Part shown: positions 14,930 to 29,260 of the stretch, in pieces | How the letters are laid out: the number at the start of each line of letters is the position of its first letter | Numbering within the stretch: position 1 is the first letter of the stretch | Origin: Luidia sarsii | Lineage: Eukaryota > Echinodermata > Asteroidea > Paxillosida > Luidiidae | Reading direction: 5' to 3' | Length of the DNA: 64,000 nt | NCBI GenBank assembly: GCA_949987565.1 | Contig: OX465114.1 | Span: forward strand, 7,656,933 to 7,720,932 | Translations under genes and position numbers: made by a program | The notes under the pieces: generated by a model | The model's database searches: none | The model's input: the letters and a program-made list of their open reading frames with translations, nothing else | What the model was told of the DNA's origin: nothing

Positions 14930-17900
14930 TTGCTTGATCCTAAAATCATCATACTGTGTTAGATTTCAGATTTTTCACTACTGATGGATAGATCATTCCA
15001 AGGCCTGTTAGCAGGCCAAGTTTTACATTCGTCAATATATTAATGAAGGAGATATCAACGTGCAAAGTGTATTTTTCTTTCCAGCTGCTGTCCGCCGACT
15101 GACTGTTGTGTACTGCTGTCTGCACACACAAGCTGCCAAAGTGACTGAGGTTGGTTCTTTTTGCATGATCATAAAGTCATCATAGTATGTTTGATTTCAG
15201 ATTTTTCACTACTGATGGATAGATTATTCCAAGGCCTGTTAGCAGGCCAAGTTTTACATTCGTCAATATAATAATGAAGGAGATATTCACGTGCAAAGTG
15301 TATTTTCCTTTTCAGCTGCTGTCCGCCGACTGACTGTTGTGTACTGCTGTCTGCACACACAAGCTGCCTAAGTGACTAAGGTTGGTTCTTTTTGCTTGAT
15401 CATAAAATCATCATACTGTGTTCGATTTCAGATTTTTCACTACTAATGGATAGATTATTCCAAGGCCTGTTAGCAGGCAAAGTTTTTACATTCATCAATA
15501 TAATAATGAAGGAAATATTAACGTGCAAAGTGTATTTTTCTTTCCAGCTGCTGTCCGCCGACTGACTCTTGTGTACTGCTGTCTGCACACACAAGCTGCC
15601 TAAGTGAGTGAGGTTGGTTCTGTTTGCTTGATGATAAAATAATCATACTGTCTTCGACTTCAGTTTTTTCACTACTGATCGATAGATCTTTCCAAGGCCC
15701 GTTAGCAGACCAAGTTTTAGCTTCGTCAATATAATAATGAAGGAGATATTACATGCAAAGTGTATTTTTCATTCCAGCTGCTGTCCGCCGACTTACTGTT
15801 GTGTACTGCTGTCTGCACACACAAGCTGCCTGAGTGACTGAGGTCGGTTATTTTTGCTTGATCATAAAATCATCATATTGTGTTTGATTTCAGATTTTTC
15901 ACTACTGATGGATAGATCTTTCCAAGGCCTGTTAGCAGACCAAGTTTTAGCTTCGTCAAAATAATAATTAAGGAGATATTAACGTGCAAAGTGTATTTTT
16001 CTTTCCAGCTGCTGTACGCCGACTGACTGTTGTGTACTGCTGTCTGCACACACAAGCTGCCTAAGTGACTGAGGTTGGTTCTTTTTGCTTGATCATAAAA
16101 TCATCATACTGTGTTCGATTTCAGATTTTCCACTACTGATGGATAGATTATTCCAAGGCCTGTTAGCAGGCAAAGTTTTTACATTCATCAATATAATAAT
16201 GAAGGAAATATTAACGTGCAAAGTGTATTTTTCTTTCCAGCTGCTGTCCGCCGATTGACTGTTGTGTACTGCTGTCTGCACACACAAGCTGCCTAAGTGA
16301 GTGAGGTTGGTTCTTTTTGCTTGATGATAAAATAATCATACTGTCTTCGACTTCAGTTTTTTCACTACTGATCGATAGATCTTTCCAAGGCCCGTTAGCA
16401 GACCAAGTTTTAGCTTCGTCAATATAATAATGAAGGAAATATTAACGTGCAAAGTGTATTTTTCTTTCCAGCTGCTGTACGCCGACTGACTGTTGTGTAC
16501 TGCTTTCTACACACACAAGCTGCCTAAGTGACTGAGGTTGGTTCTTTTTGCTTGATCATAAAATCATCATACTGTGTTCGATTTCAGATTTTCCACTACT
16601 GATGGATAGATTATTCCAAGGCCTGTTAGCAGACCAAGTTTTACATTCGTCAATATAGTAATGAAGGAAATATTAACGTGCAAAGTGTATTTTTTTTCCA
16701 GCTGCTGTCCGCCGACTGACTGTTGTGTACTGCTGTCTGCACGCACAAGCTGCCTAAGTGACTGAGGTTGGTTCTTTTTGCTTGATCATAAAATCATCAT
16801 ACTGTGTTCGATTTCAGATTTTTCACTACTGATGGATAGATCTTTCCAAGGCCTGTTAGTAGACCGAGTTTTAGCTTCGTAAATATAATAGTGAAGGAGA
16901 TATTAACAAGCAAAGTGTATTTTTCTTTCCAGCTGCTGTACGCCGACTGACTGTTGTGTACTGCTGTCTGCACACACAAGCTGTCTAAGTGACTGAGGTT
17001 GGTTCTTTTTGCTTGATGATAAAATAATCATACTGTGTTCGACTTCAGATTTTTCACTACTGATGGATAGATCTTTCCAAGGCCTGTTAGCAGGCCAAGT
17101 TTTACATTCGTCAATATAATAATGAAGGAGATATTACCGTGCAAAGTGTATTTTTCTTTCCAGCTGCTGTCCGCCGATTGACTGCTGTGTACTGCTGTCT
17201 GCACACACAAGCTGCCTAAGTGACTGAGGTTGGTTCTTTTTGCATGATCATAAAATCATCATAGTATATTTGATTTCAGATTTTTCACTACTGATGGATA
17301 GATTATTCCAAGGCCTGTTAGCAGGCCAAGTTTTACACTCGTCAATATAGTAATGCAGGAGATAATAACGTGCAAAGTGTATTTTTCTTTCCAGCTGCTG
17401 TCCGCCGACTGACTGTTGTGTACTGCTGTCTGCACGCACAAGCTGCTTAAGTGACTGAGGTTGGTTCTTTTTGCTTGATCCTAAAATCATCATACTGTGT
17501 TAGATTTCAGATTTTTCACTACTGATGGATAGATCATTCCAAGGCCTGTTAGCAGGCCAAGTTTTACATTCGTCAATATAATAATGAAGGAGATATTAAA
17601 GTGAAAAGTGTATTTTTCTTTCCAGCTGCTGTCCGCCGACTGACTGTTGTGTACTGCTGTCTGCACGCACAAGCTGCCTAAGTGACTGAGGTTGGTTCTT
17701 TTTGCTTGATCATAAAATCATCATACTGTGTTCGATTTCAGATTTTTCACTACTAATGGATAGATTATTCCAAGGCCTGTTAGCAGGCCAAGTTTTACAT
17801 TCGTCAATATATTAATGAAGGAGATATCAACGTGCAAAGTGTATTTTTCTTTCCAGCTGCTGTCCGCCGACTGACTGTTGTGTACTGCTGTCTGCACACA

Positions 17901-20480
17901 CAAGCTGCCAAAGTGACTGAGGTTGGTTCTTTTTGCATGATCTTAAAGTCATCATAGTATGTTTGATTTCAGATTTTTCACTACTGATGGATAGATTATT
18001 CCAAGGCCTGTTAGCAGGCCAAGTTTTACATTCGTCAATATAATAATGAAGGAGATATTCACGTGCAAAGTGTATTTTCCCTTTCAGCTGCTGTCCGCCG
18101 ACTGACTGTTGTGTACTGCTGTCTGCACACACAAGCTGCCTAAGTGACTAAGGTTGGTTCTTTTTGCTTGATCATAAAATCATCATACTGTGTTCGATTT
18201 CAGATTTTTCACTACTAATGGATAGATTATTCCAAGGCCTGTTAGCAGGCAAAGTTTTTACATTCATCAATATAATAATGAAGGAAATATTAACGTGCAA
18301 AGTGTATTTTTCTTTCCAGCTGCTGTCCGCCGACTGACTCTTGTGTACTGCTGTCTGCACACACAAGCTGCCTAAGTGAGTGAGGTTGGTTCTGTTTGCT
18401 TGATGATAAAATAATCATACTGTCTTCGACTTCAGTTTTTTCACTACTGATCGATAGATCTTTCCAAGGCCCGTTAGCAGACCAAGTTTTAGCTTCGTCA
18501 ATATAATAATGAAGGAGATATTACATGCAAAGTGTATTTTTCATTCCAGCTGCTGTCCGCCGACTTACTGTTGTGTACTGCTGTCTGCACACACAAGCTG
18601 CCTGAGTGACTGAGGTCGGTTATTTTTGCTTGATCATAAAATCATCATATTGTGTTTGATTTCAGATTTTTCACTACTGATGGATAGATCTTTCCAAGGC
18701 CTGTTAGCAGACCAAGTTTTAGCTTCGTCAAAATAATAATTAAGGAGATATTAACGTGCAAAGTGTATTTTTCTTTCCAGCTGCTGTACGCCGACTGACT
18801 GTTGTGTACTGCTGTCTGCACACACAAGCTGCCTAAGTGACTGAGGTTGGTTCTTTTTGCTTGATCATAAAATCATCATACTGTGTTCGATTTCAGATTT
18901 TCCACTACTGATGGATAGATTATTCCAAGGCCTGTTAGCAGGCAAAGTTTTTACATTCATCAATATAATAATGAAGGAAATATTAACGTGCAAAGTGTAT
19001 TTTTCTTTCCAGCTGCTGTCCGCCGATTGACTGTTGTGTACTGCTGTCTGCACACACAAGCTGCCTAAGTGAGTGAGGTTGGTTCTTTTTGCTTGATGAT
19101 AAAATAATCATACTGTCTTCGACTTCAGTTTTTTCACTACTGATCGATAGATCTTTCCAAGGCCCGTTAGCAGACCAAGTTTTAGCTTCGTCAATATAAT
19201 AATGAAGGAAATATTAACGTGCAAAGTGTATTTTTCTTTCCAGCTGCTGTACGCCGACTGACTGTTGTGTACTGCTTTCTACACACACAAGCTGCCTGAG
19301 TGACTGAGGTTGGTTCTTTTTGCTTGATCATAAAATCATCATACTGTGTTCGATTTCAGATTTTCCACTACTGATGGATAGATTATTCCAAGGCCTGTTA
19401 GCAGACCAAGTTTTACATTCGTCAATATAGTAATGAAGGAAATATTAACGTGCAAAGTGTATTTTTTTTCCAGCTGCTGTCCGCCGACTGACTGTTGTGT
19501 ACTGCTGTCTGCACGCACAAGCTGCCTAAGTGACTGAGGTTGGTTCTTTTTGCTTGATCATAAAATCATCATACTGTGTTCGATTTCAGATTTTTCACTA
19601 CTGATGGATAGATCTTTCCAAGGCCTGTTAGTAGACCGAGTTTTAGCTTCGTAAATATAATAGTGAAGGAGATATTAACAAGCAAAGTGTATTTTTCTTT
19701 CCAGCTGATGTACGCCGACTGACTGTTGTGTACTGCTGTCTGCACACACAAGCTGTCTAAGTGACTGAGGTTGGTTCTTTTTGCTTGATGATAAAATAAT
19801 CATACTGTGTTCGACTTCAGATTTTTCACTACTGATGGATAGATCTTTCCAAGGCCTGTTAGCAGGCCAAGTTTTACATTCGTCAATATAATAATGAAGG
19901 AGATATTACCGTGCAAAGTGTATTTTTCTTTCCAGCTGCTGTCCGCCGATTGACTGCTGTGTACTGCTGTCTGCACACACAAGCTGCCTAAGTGACTGAG
20001 GTTGGTTCTTTTTGCATGATCATAAAATCATCATAGTATATTTGATTTCAGATTTTTCACTACTGATGGATAGATTATTCCAAGGCCTGTTAGCAGGCCA
20101 AGTTTTACACTCGTCAATATAGTAATGCAGGAGATAATAACGTGCAAAGTGTATTTTTCTTTCCAGCTGCTGTCCGCCGACTGACTGTTGTGTACTGCTG
20201 TCTGCACGCACAAGCTGCTTAAGTGACTGAGGTTGGTTCTTTTTGCTTGATCCTAAAATCATCATACTGTGTTAGATTTCAGATTTTTCACTACTGATGG
20301 ATAGATCATTCCAAGGCCTGTTAGCAGGCCAAGTTTTACATTCGTCAATATAATAATGAAGGAGATATTAAAGTGAAAAGTGTATTTTTCTTTCCAGCTG
20401 CTGTCCGCCGACTGACTGTTGTGTACTGCTGTCTGCACGCACAAGCTGCCTAAGTGACTGAGGTTGGTTCTTTTTGCTTG
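14930..20480. repeat. 12-unit higher-order repeat (2,772 bp), two tandem copies
   Basis: Markers at 14,949, 15,400, 15,873, 16,093, 16,797, 17,028, 17,248 and 17,490 recur at 17,721, 18,172, 18,645, 18,865, 19,569, 19,800, 20,020 and 20,262. The offset is exactly 2,772 bp, that is 12 x 231. Copies are nearly identical, so this is a recent event. It ends near 20,490, where the next unit carries a different variant (TTAAAAAGCGAAG). Confidence 0.85.
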
Positions 20481-23400
20481 ATCATAAAATCATCATACTG
20501 TGTTCGATTTCAGATTTTTCACTACTAATGGATAGATTATTCCAAGGCCTGTTAGCAGGCAAAGTTTTACATTCGTCAATATAATAATGAAGGAGATATT
20601 AAAAAGCGAAGTGTATTTTTCATTCCAGCTGCTGTCCGCCGACTGACTGTTGTGTACTGCTGTCTGCACACACAAGCTGCCTGAGTGACTGAGGTTGGTT
20701 CTTTTTGCTTGATCATAAAATCATCATACTGTGTTTGATTTCAGATTTTTCACTACTGATGGATAGATCTTTCCAAGGCCTGTTAGCAGGCCAAGTTTTA
20801 CATTCGTCAATATAATAATGAAGGAGATATTCACGTGCAAAGTGTATTTTTCTTTTCAGCTGCTGTCCGCCGACTGACTGTTGTGTACTGCTGTCTGCAC
20901 ACACAAGCTGCCTAAGTGACTAAGGTTGGTTCTTTTTGCTTGATCATAAAATCATCATACTGTGTTCGATTTCAGATTTTTCACTACTAATGGATAGATT
21001 ATTCCAAGGCCTGTTAGCAGGCAAAGTTTTACATTCGTCAATATAATAATGAAGGAGATATTACATGCAAAGTGTATTTTTCATTCCAGCTGCTGTCCGC
21101 CGACTTACTGTTGTGTACTGCTGTCTGCACACACAAGCTGCCTGAGTGACTGAGGTCGGTTCTTTTTGCTTGATCATAAAATCATCATATTGTGTTTGGT
21201 TTCAGATTTTTCACTACTGATGGATAGATCTTTCCAAGGCCTGTTAGCAGACCAAGTTTTAGCTTCGTCAAAATAATAATTAAGGAGATATTAACGTGCA
21301 AAGTGTATTTTTCTTTCCAGCTGCTGTACGCCGACTGACTGTTGTGTACTGCTGTCTGCACACACAAGCTGCCTAAGTGACTGAGGTTGGTTCTTTTTGC
21401 TTGATCGTAAAATCATCATACTGTGTTATATTTCAGATTTGTCACTACTGATGGATAGATCTTTCCAAGGCCTGTTAGCAGGCCAAGTTTTACATTCGTC
21501 AATATAGTAATGAAGGAGATATTAACGTGCAAAGTGTATTTTTCATTCCAGCTGCTGTCCGCCGACTGATTGTTGTGTACTGCTGTCTGCACACACAAGC
21601 TGCCTAAGTGACTGAGGTTGGTTCTTTTTGCATGATCATAAAGTCATCATAGTATGTTTGATTTCAGATTTTTCACTACTGATGGATAGATTATTCCAAG
21701 GCCTGTTAGCAGGCCAAGTTTTACATTCGTCAATATAATAATGAAGGAGATATTAACGTGCAAAGTGTATTTTTCTTTCCAGCTTCTGTCCGCCGACTGA
21801 CTGTTGTGTACTGCTGTCTGAACGCACAAGCTGCCTAAGTGACTGAGGTTGGTTCTTTTTGCTTGATCATAAAATCATCATACTGTGTTATATTTCAGAT
21901 TTGTCACTACTGATGGATAGATCTTTCCAAGGCCTGTTAGTAGACCGAGTTTTAGCTTCGTCAATAAAATAATGACGGAGATATTAAAGTGAAAAGTGTA
22001 TTTTTCCTTCCAGCTGCTATCCGCCGACTGACGGTTGTGCACTGCTGTCTGCACACACAAGCTGCCTAAGTGACTGAGGTTGGTTCTTTTTGCTTGATCA
22101 TAAAATCATCATAGTAAGTTTGATTTCAGATTTTTCACTACTGATGGATAGATCTTTTCAAGGCCTGTTAGCAGGCCAAGTTTTACAATCGTCAATATAG
22201 TAATGAAGGAGATATTAACGTGCAAAGTGTATTTTTCATTCCAGCTGCTGTCCGCCGACTGACTGTTGTGTACTGCTGTCTGCACGCACAAGCTGCCTAA
22301 GTGACTGAGGTTGGTTCTTTTTGCTTGATCATAAAATCATCATACTGTGTTCGATTTCAGATTTTTCACTACTAATGGATAGATTATTCCAAGGCCTGTT
22401 AGCAGGCCAAGTTTTACATTCGTCAATATAATAATGAAGGAGATATTCACGTGCAAAGTGTATTTTTCTTTCCAGCTGCTGTCCGCCGACTGACTGTTGT
22501 GTACTGCTGTCTGCACGCACAAGCTGCCTAAGTGACTGAGGTTGGTTCTTTTTGCTTGATCATAAAATCATCATACTGTGTTCGATTTCAGATTTTTCAC
22601 TACTAATGGATAGATTATTCCAAGGCCTGTTAGCAGGCAAAGTTTTACATTCGTCAATATAATAATGAAGGAGATATTAAAAAGCGAAGTGTATTTTTCA
22701 TTCCAGCTGCTGTCCGCCGACTGACTGTTGTGTACTGCTGTCTGCACACACAAGCTGCCTGAGTGACTGAGGTTGGTTCTTTTTGCTTGATCATAAAATC
22801 ATCATACTGTGTTTGATTTCAGATTTTTCACTACTGATGGATAGATCTTTCCAAGGCCTGTTATCAGGCCAAGTTTTACATTCGTCAATATAATAATGAA
22901 GGAGATATTACATGCAAAGTGTATTTTTCATTCCAGCTGCTGTCCGCCGACTTACTGTTGTGTACTGCTGTCTGCACACACAAGCTGCCTAAGTGACTGA
23001 GGTTGGTTCTTTTTGCTTGATCATAAAATCATCATACTGTGTTCGATTTCAGATTTTCCACTACTGATGGATAGATTATTCCAAGGCCTGTTAGCAGGCA
23101 AAGTTTTTACATTCATCAATATAATAATGAAGGAAATATTAACGTGCAAAGTGTATTTTTCTTTCCAGCTGCTGTCCGCCGATTGACTGTTGTGTACTGC
23201 TGTCTGCACACACAAGCTGCCTAAGTGAGTGAGGTTGGTTCTTTTTGCTTGATGATAAAATAATCATACTGTCTTCGACTTCAGTTTTTTCACTACTGAT
23301 CGATAGATCTTTCCAAGGCCCGTTAGCAGACCAAGTTTTAGCTTCGTCAATATAATAATGAAGGAAATATTAACGTGCAAAGTGTATTTTTCTTTCCAGC

Positions 23401-26400
23401 TGCTGTACGCCGACTGACTGTTGTGTACTGCTTTCTACACACACAAGCTGCCTAAGTGACTGAGGTTGGTTCTTTTTGCTTGATCATAAAATCATCATAC
23501 TGTGTTCGATTTCAGATTTTCCACTACTGATGGATAGATTATTCCAAGGCCTGTTAGCAGACCAAGTTTTACATTCGTCAATATAGTAATGAAGGAAATA
23601 TTAACGTGCAAAGTGTATTTTTTTTCCAGCTGCTGTCCGCCGACTGACTGTTGTGTACTGCTGTCTGCACGCACAAGCTGCCTAAGTGACTGAGGTTGGT
23701 TCTTTTTGCTTGATCATAAAATCATCATACTGTGTTCGATTTCAGATTTTTCACTACTGATGGATAGATCTTTCCAAGGCCTGTTAGTAGACCGAGTTTT
23801 AGCTTCGTAAATATAATAGTGAAGGAGATATTAACAAGCAAAGTGTATTTTTCTTTCCAGCTGCTGTACGCCGACTGACTGTTGTGTACTGCTGTCTGCA
23901 CACACAAGCTGTCTAAGTGACTGAGGTTGGTTCTTTTTGCTTGATGATAAAATAATCATACTGTGTTCGACTTCAGATTTTTCACTACTGATGGATAGAT
24001 CTTTCCAAGGCCTGTTAGCAGGCCAAGTTTTACATTCGTCAATATAATAATGAAGGAGATATTACCGTGCAAAGTGTATTTTTCTTTCCAGCTGCTGTCC
24101 GCCGATTGACTGCTGTGTACTGCTGTCTGCACACACAAGCTGCCTAAGTGACTGAGGTTGGTTCTTTTTGCATGATCATAAAATCATCATAGTATATTTG
24201 ATTTCAGATTTTTCACTACTGATGGATAGATTATTCCAAGGCCTGTTAGCAGGCCAAGTTTTACACTCGTCAATATAGTAATGCAGGAGATAATAACGTG
24301 CAAAGTGTATTTTTCTTTCCAGCTGCTGTCCGCCGACTGACTGTTGTGTACTGCTGTCTGCACGCACAAGCTGCTTAAGTGACTGAGGTTGGTTCTTTTT
24401 GCTTGATCCTAAAATCATCATACTGTGTTAGATTTCAGATTTTTCACTACTGATGGATAGATCATTCCAAGGCCTGTTAGCAGGCCAAGTTTTACATTCG
24501 TCAATATAATAATGAAGGAGATATTAAAGTGAAAAGTGTATTTTTCTTTCCAGCTGCTGTCCGCCGACTGACTGTTGTGTACTGCTGTCTGCACGCACAA
24601 GCTGCCTAAGTGACTGAGGTTGGTTCTTTTTGCTTGATCATAAAATCATCATACTGTGTTCGATTTCAGATTTTTCACTACTAATGGATAGATTATTCCA
24701 AGGCCTGTTAGCAGGCCAAGTTTTACATTCGTCAATATATTAATGAAGGAGATATCAACGTGCAAAGTGTATTTTTCTTTCCAGCTGCTGTCCGCCGACT
24801 GACTGTTGTGTACTGCTGTCTGCACACACAAGCTGCCAAAGTGACTGAGGTTGGTTCTTTTTGCATGATCTTAAAGTCATCATAGTATGTTTGATTTCAG
24901 ATTTTTCACTACTGATGGATAGATTATTCCAAGGCCTGTTAGCAGGCCAAGTTTTACATTCGTCAATATAATAATGAAGGAGATATTCACGTGCAAAGTG
25001 TATTTTCCCTTTCAGCTGCTGTCCGCCGACTGACTGTTGTGTACTGCTGTCTGCACACACAAGCTGCCTAAGTGACTAAGGTTGGTTCTTTTTGCTTGAT
25101 CATAAAATCATCATACTGTGTTCGATTTCAGATTTTTCACTACTAATGGATAGATTATTCCAAGGCCTGTTAGCAGGCAAAGTTTTTACATTCATCAATA
25201 TAATAATGAAGGAAATATTAACGTGCAAAGTGTATTTTTCTTTCCAGCTGCTGTCCGCCGACTGACTCTTGTGTACTGCTGTCTGCACACACAAGCTGCC
25301 TAAGTGAGTGAGGTTGGTTCTGTTTGCTTGATGATAAAATAATCATACTGTCTTCGACTTCAGTTTTTTCACTACTGATCGATAGATCTTTCCAAGGCCC
25401 GTTAGCAGACCAAGTTTTAGCTTCGTCAATATAATAATGAAGGAGATATTACATGCAAAGTGTATTTTTCATTCCAGCTGCTGTCCGCCGACTTACTGTT
25501 GTGTACTGCTGTCTGCACACACAAGCTGCCTGAGTGACTGAGGTCGGTTATTTTTGCTTGATCATAAAATCATCATATTGTGTTTGATTTCAGATTTTTC
25601 ACTACTGATGGATAGATCTTTCCAAGGCCTGTTAGCAGACCAAGTTTTAGCTTCGTCAAAATAATAATTAAGGAGATATTAACGTGCAAAGTGTATTTTT
25701 CTTTCCAGCTGCTGTACGCCGACTGACTGTTGTGTACTGCTGTCTGCACACACAAGCTGCCTAAGTGACTGAGGTTGGTTCTTTTTGCTTGATCATAAAA
25801 TCATCATACTGTGTTCGATTTCAGATTTTCCACTACTGATGGATAGATTATTCCAAGGCCTGTTAGCAGGCAAAGTTTTTACATTCATCAATATAATAAT
25901 GAAGGAAATATTAACGTGCAAAGTGTATTTTTCTTTCCAGCTGCTGTCCGCCGATTGACTGTTGTGTACTGCTGTCTGCACACACAAGCTGCCTAAGTGA
26001 GTGAGGTTGGTTCTTTTTGCTTGATGATAAAATAATCATACTGTCTTCGACTTCAGTTTTTTCACTACTGATCGATAGATCTTTCCAAGGCCCGTTAGCA
26101 GACCAAGTTTTAGCTTCGTCAATATAATAATGAAGGAAATATTAACGTGCAAAGTGTATTTTTCTTTCCAGCTGCTGTACGCCGACTGACTGTTGTGTAC
26201 TGCTTTCTACACACACAAGCTGCCTGAGTGACTGAGGTTGGTTCTTTTTGCTTGATCATAAAATCATCATACTGTGTTCGATTTCAGATTTTCCACTACT
26301 GATGGATAGATTATTCCAAGGCCTGTTAGCAGACCAAGTTTTACATTCGTCAATATAGTAATGAAGGAAATATTAACGTGCAAAGTGTATTTTTTTTCCA

Positions 26401-29260
26401 GCTGCTGTCCGCCGACTGACTGTTGTGTACTGCTGTCTGCACGCACAAGCTGCCTAAGTGACTGAGGTTGGTTCTTTTTGCTTGATCATAAAATCATCAT
26501 ACTGTGTTCGATTTCAGATTTTTCACTACTGATGGATAGATCTTTCCAAGGCCTGTTAGTAGACCGAGTTTTAGCTTCGTAAATATAATAGTGAAGGAGA
26601 TATTAACAAGCAAAGTGTATTTTTCTTTCCAGCTGATGTACGCCGACTGACTGTTGTGTACTGCTGTCTGCACACACAAGCTGTCTAAGTGACTGAGGTT
26701 GGTTCTTTTTGCTTGATGATAAAATAATCATACTGTGTTCGACTTCAGATTTTTCACTACTGATGGATAGATCTTTCCAAGGCCTGTTAGCAGGCCAAGT
26801 TTTACATTCGTCAATATAATAATGAAGGAGATATTACCGTGCAAAGTGTATTTTTCTTTCCAGCTGCTGTCCGCCGATTGACTGCTGTGTACTGCTGTCT
26901 GCACACACAAGCTGCCTAAGTGACTGAGGTTGGTTCTTTTTGCATGATCATAAAATCATCATAGTATATTTGATTTCAGATTTTTCACTACTGATGGATA
27001 GATTATTCCAAGGCCTGTTAGCAGGCCAAGTTTTACACTCGTCAATATAGTAATGCAGGAGATAATAACGTGCAAAGTGTATTTTTCTTTCCAGCTGCTG
27101 TCCGCCGACTGACTGTTGTGTACTGCTGTCTGCACGCACAAGCTGCTTAAGTGACTGAGGTTGGTTCTTTTTGCTTGATCCTAAAATCATCATACTGTGT
27201 TAGATTTCATATTTTTCACTACTGATGGATAGATCATTCCAAGGCCTGTTAGCAGGCCAAGTTTTACATTCGTCAATATAATAATGAAGGAGATATTAAA
27301 GTGAAAAGTGTATTTTTCTTTCCAGCTGCTGTCCGCCGACTGACTGTTGTGTACTGCTGTCTGCACGCACAAGCTGCCTAAGTGACTGAGGTTGGTTCTT
27401 TTTGCTTGATCATAAAATCATCATACTGTGTTCGATTTCAGATTTTTCACTACTAATGGATAGATTATTCCAAGGCCTGTTAGCAGGCAAAGTTTTACAT
27501 TCGTCAATATAATAATGAAGGAGATATTAAAAAGCGAAGTGTATTTTTCATTCCAGCTGCTGTCCGCCGACTGACTGTTGTGTACTGCTGTCTGCACACA
27601 CAAGCTGCCTGAGTGACTGAGGTTGGTTCTTTTTGCTTGATCATAAAATCATCATACTGTGTTTGATTTCAGATTTTTCACTACTGATGGATAGATCTTT
27701 CCAAGGCCTGTTAGCAGGCCAAGTTTTACATTCGTCAATATAATAATGAAGGAGATATTCACGTGCAAAGTGTATTTTTCTTTTCAGCTGCTGTCCGCCG
27801 ACTGACTGTTGTGTACTGCTGTCTGCACACACAAGCTGCCTAAGTGACTAAGGTTGGTTCTTTTTGCTTGATCATAAAATCATCATACTGTGTTCGATTT
27901 CAGATTTTTCACTACTAATGGATAGATTATTCCAAGGCCTGTTAGCAGGCAAAGTTTTACATTCGTCAATATAATAATGAAGGAGATATTACATGCAAAG
28001 TGTATTTTTCATTCCAGCTGCTGTCCGCCGACTTACTGTTGTGTACTGCTGTCTGCACACACAAGCTGCCTGAGTGACTGAGGTCGGTTCTTTTTGCTTG
28101 ATCATAAAATCATCATATTGTGTTTGGTTTCAGATTTTTCACTACTGATGGATAGATCTTTCCAAGGCCTGTTAGCAGACCAAGTTTTAGCTTCGTCAAA
28201 ATAATAATTAAGGAGATATTAACGTGCAAAGTGTATTTTTCTTTCCAGCTGCTGTACGCCGACTGACTGTTGTGTACTGCTGTCTGCACACACAAGCTGC
28301 CTAAGTGACTGAGGTTGGTTCTTTTTGCTTGATCGTAAAATCATCATACTGTGTTATATTTCAGATTTGTCACTACTGATGGATAGATCTTTCCAAGGCC
28401 TGTTAGCAGGCCAAGTTTTACATTCGTCAATATAGTAATGAAGGAGATATTAACGTGCAAAGTGTATTTTTCATTCCAGCTGCTGTCCGCCGACTGATTG
28501 TTGTGTACTGCTGTCTGCACACACAAGCTGCCTAAGTGACTGAGGTTGGTTCTTTTTGCATGATCATAAAGTCATCATAGTATGTTTGATTTCAGATTTT
28601 TCACTACTGATGGATAGATTATTCCAAGGCCTGTTAGCAGGCCAAGTTTTACATTCGTCAATATAATAATGAAGGAGATATTAACGTGCAAAGTGTATTT
28701 TTCTTTCCAGCTTCTGTCCGCCGACTGACTGTTGTGTACTGCTGTCTGCACGCACAAGCTGCCTAAGTGACTGAGGTTGGTTCTTTTTGCTTGATCATAA
28801 AATCATCATACTGTGTTATATTTCAGATTTGTCACTACTGATGGATAGATCTTTCCAAGGCCTGTTAGTAGACCGAGTTTTAGCTTCGTCAATATAATAA
28901 TGACGGAGATATTAAAGTGAAAAGTGTATTTTTCCTTCCAGCTGCTATCCGCCGACTGACGGTTGTGCACTGCTGTCTGCACACACAAGCTGCCTAAGTG
29001 ACTGAGGTTGGTTCTTTTTGCTTGATCATAAAATCATCATAGTAAGTTTGATTTCAGATTTTTCACTACTGATGGATAGATCTTTTCAAGGCCTGTTAGC
29101 AGGCCAAGTTTTACAATCGTCAATATAGTAATGAAGGAGATATTAACGTGCAAAGTGTATTTTTCATTCCAGCTGCTGTCCGCCGACTGACTGTTGTGTA
29201 CTGCTGTCTGCACGCACAAGCTGCCTAAGTGACTGAGGTTGGTTCTTTTTGCTTGATCAT
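15950..29260. repeat. 30-unit higher-order duplication (~6,928 bp)
   Basis: Variant order from about 16,000 to 22,300 recurs from about 22,950 to 29,250 with a constant offset of 6,928 bp (30 x 231 minus 2). Examples are 17,721 to 24,649, 18,172 to 25,100, 20,493 to 27,421, 21,878 to 28,806 and 22,109 to 29,037. A few private single-base changes separate the copies (for example CAATAAAAT at 21,963 against CAATATAAT at 28,891), so it is very young or homogenised. Confidence 0.85.

Larger units (their letters stand above)
8130..16690. repeat. 4,277-bp tandem duplication inside the satellite
   Basis: Sequence from roughly 8,130 to 12,410 is repeated from roughly 12,410 to 16,690 with an exact 4,277-bp offset. 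Every marker tested agrees: the CAGCTGTTGTCCGCC variant at 8,150 and 12,427, the truncated unit at 8,330 and 12,607, and the variants near 9,520 and 13,797 and near 11,123 and 15,400. The length is not a multiple of 231 because the segment includes a truncated unit. The segment spans the left/right subfamily boundary and so copied that boundary. Confidence 0.88.
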
